From contig JAFEMH010000924.1 of assembly GCA_022495995.1 (NCBI GenBank), positions 310,001-374,000 on the forward strand: a stretch of 64,000 bases of DNA, written 5' to 3'. Shown here piece by piece: positions 34,098-44,217 of the stretch. How positions within the stretch are numbered: position 1 is the first letter of the stretch; the number at the start of each line of letters is the position of its first letter. The position numbers and the translations under genes are program-made. The notes under the pieces were generated by a model. The model had not been told where the DNA came from. It saw only the letters and a program-made list of their open reading frames with translations, and made no database searches. This DNA is from Adenophora triphylla var. japonica. Taxonomy: Eukaryota > Streptophyta > Magnoliopsida > Asterales > Campanulaceae.

Positions 34098-34457
34098 ACA
34101 TGATTTCCTTTGTAATCTGATTTTATTATTGTAAAGGGATGTGGCCTCCTGAACAATTGGTCTACAAGTTGTAATGATCTTGTATATTCAATAAAATTCA
34201 TGTTTGTTGCCCTTGTCTATTATCATCGTTTGCGCATTTATTTGAATTATTTGGATGTCTAAATTAGAAAGACTCGCCTACGGACGAGGCGTGTTGGGTG
34301 AACTCTCGGTTCTTCCCAACACGTAACCTGACCCCCGAACCCGTTCTCTTTTAAAAGGTTTTTCAAAGTGCACCTCCAAAAGCATGGCGTGGCGACTCCT
34401 TTCTTTTCATTTTAAACCGAGAAAAAATAAAAATTTTTCGGGCGAGCGCGCATTCAG

Positions 34458-34475
34458 TGGCGACTCTGCTGGGGA
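34458..34475 (+). other. RE4 primer-binding site
   Basis: TGGCGACTCTGCTGGGGA lies one base after the LTR end. It is the tRNA-type site known from Tat/Ogre elements. Confidence 0.8.
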
Positions 34476-35763
34476 CTACTTTTTAAAACCTGTTTTTTCA
34501 AAGTAAGAAGGTCAAACTTTCATACTCTTAGACATCCAATATATTCATCTTATGTGCATCCTTGATAATCTTGCGCAATACATGCATTTTATTAGATCTT
34601 ACAACTTGTATGATTTTTGTTGTTTCTTGGGGCTTTGTTTGTTTGTATATCTGGTTTGTTTTGTCCCTTGCCAAGGAAAGGCAGGGGCTAACCTCGCTTT
34701 GCAGGGCTCTCGTTCGGTGACTCTCTTGGTCATGCGACATATTTGGTCCATGCTGTTCTGTGTCACGCGACAGGAAGAGTCACTGAACAGGTTTCGTGTT
34801 CGATTTGAGGGCGCCCTCGAGTCAAAAGATTGCTCAGCTGATTGTTATTCCTTTTTTCTTCCCTGTGAGAGTGTGTGTTTTTGTAAAAAAATAAAAAAAT
34901 AAATAGAAATTTTGTTTTTTTGTAAATAAAAGAATATAGTCATCCGCACACTACATCACATAGCTTTAGAACCCTCGGGTGCGATTGACGGCATCGCGGA
35001 CGGTGATAATATTCGCCTACGTTTGAGCCCCTAATGTCAAACCCATCCCCCTAGTGCGTTTAGGTGGCACCACACTTAAACCTTACCCACGGTTGGTTTT
35101 TGATACAGCGTTTTAACTACACCAAAATGAGTTGTTTTTGAAATTTCCAAATAAGTCTTTTTACCTTCCTCAAAACCTCACACCTTGTGGGCATGTTGCC
35201 AATGCAACATGGTTTCACGTGAGGACATGCCACCCCCGTGACGTGTCCTAAACGAGAGACCATGCCGCATTGTCACCATGCACCGACGAGAGGTCATGCC
35301 GGTTTTTTCTTGGAAATTCCCCGAGAATACCCGTTATGCTGCCCAAATTTCCCTAGAAATTGGGGCTACTCGTCCGTCCCACGTCGTGTCAGGTTTTGCT
35401 TAGGTATCATTACTTCTTATTAATTTCAAATGCAAAACATTTAATGTAATTTGAACGTTGCGTCCATAGGCTTCCCCAAGGTATAGTTTGCGTAAATAAA
35501 GGATTAGCCTTTCCCAACCGTTCCTAGGATTTAAATCACCAATTTATACTTGAATATAAATAAATTGTTTGCGCGAGTCTATTCTCTCTGCTTCCTCTTC
35601 CTCTCCCGTATTTCCTCTTCTTTCCCTACCTCATAAACCCGTATATATACCCCTGCAGCTACGGCGAGTTGGATTCGATCGTCTGTACCGGGATCTCGTT
35701 TGGTTCGGGTTGTCAAAGAAGTTCAAACAGTTTTCGAAGCTTTAGTCAGTGCAGAATCAGACA
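34476..35763 (+). other. RE4 leader, no gene seen, with module M4
   Basis: No gene is supported. Module M4 (34712-34788) has arms GTTCGGTGACTCT and AGAGTCACTGAAC (one G.T pair) around cores GGTCATGCGACA (34728-34739) and TGTCACGCGACA (34761-34772). A fourth arm sequence is therefore used with the same core. Confidence 0.55.
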
Positions 35764-36768
35764 TGGCAGGGAATGGAGATGTGTTTGCCGCTCAACTGCT
35801 CTGAGGTTCAGTCCGTTGAGTCAACCAAGCTTGAACGATTTGTCTACTGATGAGTTGAGAATCAATTTGGAAGCCGCTTTGGCCAGAGAACGTGAGGCCT
35901 GCCTGTCAGCTCAGAATGCTAAAATCCGAGAAGAAGAAGCTCATAACCGCTTTGTTGAGGACATGAGGGCCCGGGGAATAGCAATGCTCCGTAGAGAAGA
36001 TGGTTCTTATGAGGAAATTACTGAAGAGGGCAATAACGAGATTGGATCCACTTCTCCCCGCCCCACCTCGCTCCACTCGCCATAATGCTATGCCTCCCCA
36101 CAAACTACGCCCCACGTCCTGAGCCAATGTCATCTCCCGGAATGATTGTGAGCGCCCAAGGAAGGTTTCCTCCACCTTCCTCTCAAGCATATAATCCAGT
36201 TGCTCAGCAAGGTCTTGGCAAGAGTGGTGGACAACCTGCAAATTTCTTTGATCTCACTTCCTCTCCGGCTCCTAATGTCCCGATGCCACAAGTTCTTTAT
36301 GGGTCTCAATTTCAAGTCAGTTACTCCCAACCCCAATTCAGTGTGTACCCCGACGGCTATCAGGGTGGTCAGTATAATATGCATCAGAATGGTCAGTATC
36401 GACTTTCAGGGAATCAGATTTGCCAAGACAGTATTCCAAGGTACCAGCAGTCTCAGTTCCAAGGCAATTTTCCTCAGCCCGCAGTGTGTTCTCCCCTTAC
36501 CCAGCACTTATATGGTTCCACTCCGTATTCCACTCCATGCATCAGTACAGGATTCTCTACTCTTGGTCAATTCGGAGGTCAGTCAGCGCAGTACAATTCC
36601 CAGAATCCAAGTGTGCAGTTTAATGGCTATGATATGTACGGAAACAGGATTCCCAGCTCTGTTAGTTTGTTGGATAGTAATATTGGTATCCCCAGTACCC
36701 TTGGCCTCCCATCAGCAGCTTTTCCCATTAGATCTACTTCGGAGTTCCCAGTGCCTCCTCAACAGTAG
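35764..36768 (+). pseudogene. RE4 gag N-terminal part, low-complexity, two frameshifts
   Basis: The likely start is ATG 35764 (MAGNGDVFAAQ). A frameshift near 35803 leads into a charged helix (ELRINLEAALARERE) to 36085, and another shift near 36080 leads into a segment rich in Gln, Pro, Ser, Tyr and Gly, ending at a stop at 36768. The low-complexity stretch (for example YQGGQYNMHQNGQY) has the composition of a disordered, prion-like domain. Gag proteins often have disordered N-termini; a special role here is inference. Confidence 0.6.
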
Positions 36769-36771
36769 CTC

Positions 36772-38312
36772 CTGCTATTACCCAGATTCCAGGTTTAACT
36801 CCGGAAGTAATGACCTTGTTGAAGCAGATGCAATAACCAATAGGCAGACTGACTGTAGGGTCTAGTGGTCTCAAGGTAGTGGATCCAGCCCAAGTAACTC
36901 CTTTGCCTCACAAATTTAAGATGCCGAAAATGGATTTCAATGGTACTGCTTGTCCGAAAACTCATGTGGATACTTATGTTATGACAATGGGAGCGATGGG
37001 CTGCACGCCCGAGTTTATGGCATCCCACTTCCATTTGACTTTGAAAGGACCAGCGCTCACATGGTTTTTGGCTCTGAAACAAGAATGCCGCTCCACTTGG
37101 AGCCAGATTACGGAAACCTTTTTGGAGAAGTATAGAGGCAACTTAGAATGGCGTACCACCCGGGATGATTTAGTGGGAACTATCCAGAAGGCTGATGAGT
37201 CAATTACAAAATTTTATAAGCGGTGGAATGCTAAGCTTAATGAATTGTCGGAGCCCATCCCTCTTCAGGATCAGAAGGATATTTTCTTGTCATGTGTAAA
37301 GCCAGTACTCAGAGAAGCCATTAGGAAAGGTTGGTATCCGGATTTGCGAGAGATGGTCGGAATGGGAGCTAGAAGTGAAAATAGATTGTTCAATCAAACC
37401 CCGAATGCAAATGCTAATGGAAGCAGTGGTAGCGGAGGATTCAGATACCGGACAAAGAAACCCGCCTCCGCCATGGCACCAAAAGGAAGAGAAACAGTTA
37501 AGGACAACATTGACAACAACCTGCAAGGAGGGGGTAATAACGGTTCTAATGGTGGAAGATTTCAACCAAGGCAACAGAGAAAGTTTGATGATTTGGGTAT
37601 GACTACAGAGGAGGTCTACAATGGATTGCTCAGGACAGGTATGATAAAGCCACTGGAAAATTACAGGCCTGCTAGTCCCAATCCCAACCTTGACACGAGC
37701 AAGTATTGTCGGTTCCATCAGTTCCCGGGACATACCACCAACACTTGCTTCACTCTCAAAAGGATTATTCAAGGGCTTGTAGATGAAAAGAAGATTGAAA
37801 AGTCCCCTCGTCCTAATGTCGTCAGTAACCCTCTGCCTAACAACACCGTGAATCTTATGGATTTTGGCGAAGACTACTTTGTTAATGTAATAGAGTTTGG
37901 GGAGTCCGTAGATGGAAATGTTAATGATGATTGTAATAAGAATGTGACTGATGTAATTTCTTGTTCTGGTGAAATGAAAGATAATTTCTGCTATGTTTTG
38001 TATCTTGATGATCTGTATGGTTTGAATAATACTGCTGTGTATGACGATTATGAAGAGCATGTGGTTGCCAACACTATATCCTCCATGATTCCTAGAGATT
38101 CCCCGATCTCTCTAGAGGAACTCAGGATAGCGGCTAATATAGAAGCGCCATTGTCCATAAATGAAATAAGGCAGGCGGCATGGCCATATAGCACTCGTCC
38201 TGTTCCGATTACGCTAGCAGAGCTCAAGGAGGCCAGTAAGGATTTTGTGGTTGAGAAAGATCAAGAAGTTAATTTATTGACTCCTGGCCAGGAGAATGTT
38301 GGGAGCAAATAA
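36772..38312 (+). pseudogene. RE4 gag capsid and zinc knuckle
   Basis: A short open lead-in ends at TAA 36834-36836, then the frame is open for 477 codons. The capsid reads PKMDFNGTACPKTHVDTYV, LTLKGPALTWFLALK, FLEKYRGNLEWRTTRDDL and ESITKFYKRWNAK, matching the retrotransposon gag domain. A knuckle CRFHQFPGHTTNTC lies near 37710-37752. The C-terminal part is acidic and ends at 38312. Only the upstream stop and frameshifts spoil it. Confidence 0.85.
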
Positions 38313-39043
38313 TGTAGATCCATCCGGAAAGGTAAAGCAAATAGCCGCGAATCCCCAGTCCTCTCAGAATCCATACAGATCGACAAGGGATGAAGAAGTT
38401 CAGGAAGATCCAATCTTGACACAACTGAAGAGAACCTAAGCTGATATCTCCTTATGGTCTCTACTCACATCCTCCTACCCTCACAAACTGAAATTAGAAG
38501 AAGCTTTGTCCAAAACAAAAGTATCTGTCAATGCCACCCCGCACGAAGCTCGTCGCCTAATTGGAACTGCGCAAGCATGGGAACATTATTACTTTTACAG
38601 ATCTTGACCTGCCTGCTTATGGTGCGAAGCATAATGAATCCCTACACATCATAGTGCCCCTGGAAGGACGGCGGATTCCCCACGTGTTGGTAGACAATGG
38701 GTCGGCTATGAATGTGCTCCCTGCTAAAATGATGAGTATGTTGGACATTAATGCACAGAACCTTAAACCATCCAATCAAACCATAAAGGCCTACGATTCC
38801 CCGTCCAGGGCAGTGTTAGGGATAGTTTCTCTGAATTTGATGTTTGGGGGCAAGGAGATGATGGTAGATTTCCAAGTTATCGACATTCCGCTTACATTCT
38901 CGCTTTATTGGGCGTGACCGTGGATTCATGAAATTGGAGCTGTAGCCTCCACTCTCCACCAATGTCTAAAGTTTGTACAAGACGGAGTCCTGACAACCAT
39001 CTATGGTGATAGCGTCACGATTGGGGAAACCAGCACTAATACC
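38313..39043 (+). pseudogene. RE4 protease, two frame breaks
   Basis: A linker (SLWSLLTSSYPHKL) runs to about 38570, where the frame shifts. The protease active site reads HVLVDNGSAMNVLP (about 38683-38724), then AYDSPSRAVLGIV and DFQVIDIPLTFS. The frame stops at 38917; the expected LLGRPW is altered to LYWA-stop followed by PWIHEIGAV, a small indel. Active-site D-x-G-S is intact. Confidence 0.8.
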
Positions 39044-40138
39044 TTGCCAGTGATGGAAATCAAACTCGACCAGGAAAACTTGATGCTTAGTGGTTTTACG
39101 ATTGAGAAGCCTAAAGGGCAGGTCTGCACTATAGATTTGACAACATCCTCCAACAAGATCCCTCCTGTACTAAAAATGATGAGAGGCATGAGCTACATCC
39201 CGGGCCTGGGGCTAGGGAAGCGTCAACAGGGACCGTGTCAGCTTGTGAGGAATAAGCGAGGCCTAGGGTATGTCGTGACAAAAGAAGACAAAGCGTACGA
39301 TAAGACTGAAGCGTTTAAAGAGAAGATGACCTCCGCTACTGGAAAGAGGTACAAAAGGCCTGAGATGCGCCCGTACAGCTGGTCTTTGAACCGACACTTT
39401 GTCAAAGAGGACGGGGAAATGTTTGTTTTCCCAGAGCTGAAGATGAGCCAAATGGAAGAAAGGTTGAAGACAATCCGGAAGTTTGCCAGCAGTTAAAATC
39501 CGGCGAAGGAAATGCTTGTGAGTATGCCTAGAAGGCCAGGTGTCACCGCTACATTCGAGAACAGCTACCATTTCTGGGGACCTGATTATGTGAACCAGTT
39601 CGAGAAGCTTGCTCTGGATGAATCTGTTGCGCACAAAATCCTTGGTACAGATCCTTTAGATATTGATGGTGATTTGGCAGGACTATTTGAGAATCAGGGG
39701 CTGTCAGAACCCGAAAGTGTTGTGTCTACAGAGAAGATGCCTGCAGAAGGGTTTGTTATTGCTGAAGATCTCGGAGATTTGATTGAATTTTCCTCTGATA
39801 GCGAGGTGATAGCCATGCTGGAGTTTGAAAAGGGGCCAGTGGCAGATCTGAGTAGTTTGAAGACCATCGCAGAGGAGCCGCTATAGAACTGGACTTCATT
39901 TCAGGGACCGGTTGCAGACAGGGAGACTATGATCAAAAAGCTAGGGCTCAAGCCTCGTCCTTGTCCACCTGAGTCTAAATTTGTTCCCCGTGTCCTGAGT
40001 CAGTCCCCAGAGTCCCTTGTGATTGAATTCGAGTCTTCTAATTGGTCTGACGTCCTCATGACGGAAGACCGTCGTCGTGTTGTAGACACTGTCTTTCCCT
40101 TTGCTTTGAATAAAATGGTCGATCTTTTTTAGTATCCC
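39044..40138 (+). pseudogene. RE4 protease-RT linker with G-patch
   Basis: The segment 39044-39496 contains a G-patch-like motif MMRGMSYIPGLGLGKRQQG, a glycine-rich nucleic-acid-binding motif common in Tat polyproteins. After the stop at 39496 the same frame reopens at 39512-39886 (acidic) and 39929-40132 (ending VFPFALNKMVDLF), again with stops. RE2 keeps traces of the same linker. Confidence 0.65.
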
Positions 40139-42592
40139 GTGATTGCCAATCTAACAATTGAACGCTTAACTAAAGTTAATCAGCAAGATTTAAAAATAAT
40201 TAAGCCAGATTCAATTGAAGATAATGCAGACTTAATAGATGAGCAATCTTTAGAAAATAATTCAAAGCAGGTTTGCGAGCAAAAGGAAAGACGGGCCCAA
40301 GCTGCTGATGAGGTATTGACAATGGTGAACCTGGGAACAGCCGAGGAACCCAAAGAAACACAGATTGGCAGTTTCTTCTCCGGAGATGAACGGGTTGCCC
40401 TGATTAAGTTGCTTAAAGAGTTCGTAGACGTCTTTGCCTGGTCCTACAAAGACATGCCCGGGTTGGATGCATCTATCGTAGAACACCGGATACCCCTAGA
40501 TCCAGAGATTAAGCCAATAAAGCAGAAACTAAGAAGGATTAAGCCCGAGTGGTCCTTACAAGTCAAAGAAGAGATTGAGAAACTCCTGCGGGTGGGCTTT
40601 ATCAAGGTGATTGAATACCCGACTTGGCTGGCAAACATAGTCACAGTCACAAAAGCGAATGGGAAGGTTCGGGTTTGCGTAGACTTCCGGGATCTTAACA
40701 AAGCTAGTCCCAAAGATGATTTCCCCTTGCCAAACATCGACATGCTGGTAGATGCTACAGCGAACTACGAATTCAAATCCTTTGTCGACGGTTTTGCGGG
40801 TTATAACCAGATTAAGATGGCCGAGGAAGATCAAGACAAGACAGCATTCACCACTCCTTGGGGCACTTATTGTTACACTGTGATGCCATTTGGGTTGAAG
40901 AATGCCGGGGCTACCTACCGTAGGGCCGTCACCACCCTCGTTTCATGACATGATCCACAAGGAGATTGAAGTGTATGTGGACGATATGATTATTCACTCG
41001 AAAGGGTCGATGGGCGGCACTTCACATATTTAAGGAAGTTCTTCAACGTACTTCGGGAACATTCTATGAGGCTAAATCCACCAAGTGCACTTTTGGGGTT
41101 ATCCGGTAAAGTTTTGGGCTACATGGTCACAGAACGAGGCATCAAAGTAGATCCCAGAAAAGTCAAAGCAATTGTTGAAATGAAGCCACCCAGATCTGTT
41201 TCCGAGGTAAAAGGTTTCATGGGTCGTCTACAATACATCAGCAGATTCATCAACCAGCTAACCTCCATATGTAAACCAATCTTTAAGCTATTGAAGAAGA
41301 ATCAGGAAGTGGTTTGGAATGAGGAATGTCAACTAGCTTTCGAGAGAATCAAAGATTACCTCGTTAATCCTCCCATTCTCTGCCTACCTCATGGGAGCAA
41401 GCCTTTACTTCTATATCTGACGATCACAGACACAGCTATCGGAGCCATGCTAGCGCAAGAGAAGAAAGACTCCAAGGTCGAGAATTCAATATACTTTGTC
41501 AGTCATAAATTCCAAGGTAGCGAGTTGAATTACTCTACCCTCGAGAAAACATGCACAGCTCTGGTTTGGGTGGTCGGAAAGCTAAAGCACTATATGCTAT
41601 CCCACACAGTGCACCTGGTCTCCAAGATGGACCCGATCAGATACCTATTTCAAGGTGACAGGGGCAACATTTCCACCAGATTGACAAAGTGGACTTTCTT
41701 CTTAGCTGAGTTCGATATCAAATATGTGACCCGGAAGTCAATCAAGGTACAGGCTCTGGCAGATCAATTGGCTGATTCCCCCAGTACAGAACCCCAAGGA
41801 CCAGATCTCCAGTTTCCAGATGAAGGGATCCTTGTTATAGAGAATGGCAATCGCTGGCAGTTATTCTTCGACGGCGCGGCAAACAAAAGAGGTAACGACA
41901 TCGGGATGGTACTGGTAGACCCGAATGACATGCATACCCCCATAACTATCAAGTTGAATTTCTCGGTTACCAATAACACAGCCGAATATGAAGCTTGCAT
42001 AGCTGGTCTTGAGGCTGCCTTAGAGCGACATGTGGATAAATTGGAAGTATTTGGTGATTCCCAACTGATAATAAATCAAGCCGCCAACAGATGGAAAACC
42101 TCAGATCCGTGTCTCCAGAGGTATCACGCTTACATTGCAGAGCTCGTCGACCAGTTCAAGGAAGTGTCATTCCAATTCCTGCCGCGAGACAGGAACAGAT
42201 TTGCCGATGCCCTAGCTACTCTGGCCTCTTTGGTAGAAATCCCAGAAGGAAAGCCAATCAAACCGTTCAGAGTCGGTAGGCGAGAAAATCCTGCATACTG
42301 CTGTGAAATAGAGATCGAAGCCGTCAATGAGCCGTGGTACAACCAAATTTTCCAATATCTCAAGCATGGTGAAGCATCTTTCCCCGCTGATAAAGAAGGG
42401 GACCTAAAAGGTATTCATGCCAAAAGTTTGCAAGCTTTGAAAAGGCTATCGGCTCAGTACGTCATACTTGGCAATGAGTTGTGGAAGAAAAGGGAAGGTT
42501 GCCCTCTCTTGCTCTGTATCAGCAAAGAAAAGGCTCGAAGAATAATGGAAGATGTTCACAATGGCGCCTGCGGACCTCATATGAACACCTGA
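40139..42592 (+). pseudogene. RE4 reverse transcriptase, degenerate RNase H and second RNase H
   Basis: RT motifs are VCVDFRDLNKASPKDDFPL, SFVDGFAGYNQI and MPFGLKNAGATYR, up to a stop at 40948. YVDD (EVYVDDMIIHSKG, about 40970-41005) lies in a different frame, and the original frame resumes by 41066 with HSMRLNP, so two compensating breaks flank the catalytic motif. The first RNase H reads LYLTITDTAIGAML, with Thr where the first catalytic Asp is expected. The second reads FFDGAANKRGND, NTAEYEACIAGL, FGDSQLIINQ and RFADALATLASL, with all four acidic residues. The 508-codon block from 41066 ends at TGA 42590-42592 within the integrase zinc region. Confidence 0.88.
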
Positions 42593-43605
42593 TCCCTTAT
42601 GCATAGCATTATCAGGCTGGGTTACTTCTGGATCACTATGAGAGACCGGTGCATCCGGTTGTGTGGACTTGTGACAAATGCCACCGATTCTCCAACCTGA
42701 ACCATATCCCTCCTCATGATCTCTACTGTATGACAACTCCATGGCCCTTCGCAACGTGGGGAATTGACGTCATTGGGAAGATAACTCCACCGGGTAGCAA
42801 TGGACACTCATTTGTTTTGGTAGCGGTAGATTACTTCACAAAGTGGGTAGAAGCCGCGTCCTACAAAGTGCTCACATCTAAGAAGGTAGCTCGCTTCATA
42901 AAAGAACAAATTTTCTGCCGCTACGGAGTCCCGAATGAGATTATTTCTGACAATGGAACCCACTTCGAAGGAGAGACCGATCGTCTGCTTACTGAATACA
43001 GGGTCAAGTGCCACAAGTCTTCACCATACAGACCACAGACGAACGGTGCTGTTGAGGCCGCTAACAAGAACTTGGAGAGAATCATTAAGAAAATGGCCGA
43101 GCGAGGAAGGGATTGGCCAGAGAAGCTACATTTAGCACTATGGGGCTACCGCACTTCCATTCGGACCGCTACCGGTGCAACCCCATACGCCTTGACCTAC
43201 GGAATGGAAGCTGTCATGCCCATTGAGCTAGAAATTCCATCCCTCAGGGTGTTGCTTGAGAATGAGGTGAATGAGATTGATTGGCTCCAAAGTCGATACA
43301 ACGAATTGGCACTGTTAGATGAACGCAGATTAAAGGCCATGGAGCACAGTCAGGCATACCAGAAAAGAATGGCTCGTGCTTTTAACAAAAAAGTAAAGAT
43401 CAGGGACATCAAGGTTGGTGATCTGGTTCTCAAGTTGAAGCCCGCAAATCAGAGCAGTGCATTGGGCAAATGGGCACCCGTTTGGGTCAGACTGTTTCTA
43501 GTAAAGAAGATATTCTCCGGAGGAGCAATGCAGCTTACAGATCTGGATGGTAACCCATTTTTGCACCCTGTCAACGGAGACAAGTTACGGAGGTATTATG
43601 TGTGA
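42593..43605 (+). CDS. RE4 integrase (318 codons open from 42649)
   Basis: The zinc-binding part straddles the break at 42592 (DVHNGACGPHMN before it, CDKCHRFSNLNHIPPHD after it). The catalytic core is intact: GIDVIGKI (first Asp), SDNGTHF (second Asp) and GAVEAANK (Glu). The C-terminal domain reads VKIRDIKVGDLVLKLK and ends NGDKLRRYYV with TGA at 43603-43605. It is a polyprotein segment without its own start; the frame listed from 42649 begins at a non-ATG codon. Confidence 0.9.
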
Positions 43606-43687
43606 TTGAGTCTTTCCCCCTCTGTAAATAAAGAAAATAATTAAAAATAAATAAAAATAAAGGCGCAATGAAAATTGTCCCAGATGA

Positions 43688-43791
43688 GACTGAAAACCTC
43701 TCAAAAGGCAGTCCATGCAAAAATAAGGGACGCGCCCGGTGCTAAAAGAATATACCCAGCTAGACCGAAAACCCTAAAAAGGGCGGTCTAG
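43688..43791 (+). other. Two post-integrase stem-loops in RE4
   Basis: First: GACTG (43688-43692) with CAGTC (43709-43713), CC facing GG inside. Second: CTAGACCG (43760-43767) with CGGTCTAG (43784-43791), CCC facing GGG. The surrounding words (CCAG before, AAAAA after) show that they are copies of one unit. The stem differs by paired changes (ACCG/CGGT versus ACTG/CAGT). Confidence 0.6.
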
Positions 43792-43864
43792 GTAAAAAAT
43801 AGGGTTGCGCCATGTCCCCCTTCTGTCTTCCCCTTTCTTTAAACACAAAGTTGATTAAGTCGAA

Positions 43865-43933
43865 CTACGGAGACCTGAGCCCCTTAGTTCTCTTTGTAAA
43901 AGGGGAACGTAGGCAACCACTTGTGGTTCGGTC
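43865..43933 (+). other. CTACG/CGTAG block after integrase in RE4
   Basis: CTACG (43865-43869), CCCCTT (43880-43885), AAGGGG (43900-43905) and CGTAG (43908-43912), then GGCAACC and GGTTCGGTCTAAA. It is almost identical to RE2 20965-21033. Confidence 0.6.
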
Positions 43934-44217
43934 TAAAAAAATGCTGCAAAATCTTATTTCTTGCCAAAATGTGTTTTGATTACAGTTACAAAGCTTTTCA
44001 AAGGTTCATTTTGAGTTAATATTCTTTTTGATGAGTTCAAGCACGGCCTGCTTTTGATTCAAATAACTTGCTGCGGATAAAAAAATAATAAAGCTTTCAA
44101 CATCTACTTCGTCTGCATTAAAGTAATCAAGGGATACTCAAGTTCCATTCAAATAAATGTCTTTCCTAAAGTACAAGCAAAAGAAAAATAAAGAGTCCTC
44201 CATCCCTCAGAAAAGTG
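43934..44217. other. RE4 spacer
   Basis: No gene is seen. AT-rich sequence with GATGAGTTCAAGCACGGCCTGC, also present in RE2 near 21220, leads into the 3' end of the opposite-strand gene. Confidence 0.4.

Larger units (their letters stand above)
32824..34456 (+). repeat. RE4 5' LTR
   Basis: From TGTAAGTACGCC to CGCATTCA. A TATA box TATAAATAAG is at 33160-33169 and a CT microsatellite at 33455-33506. Three palindrome modules lie at 33073-33150 (before TATA), 33790-33873 and 34011-34097. Near the 3' end is the shared Tat stretch GGCGTGGCGACTCC. Confidence 0.92.

Noticed and set aside
37290..38060. 256-codon minus-strand frame opposite RE4 gag
   Set aside because: It is the complement of conserved gag sequence; no independent signal.
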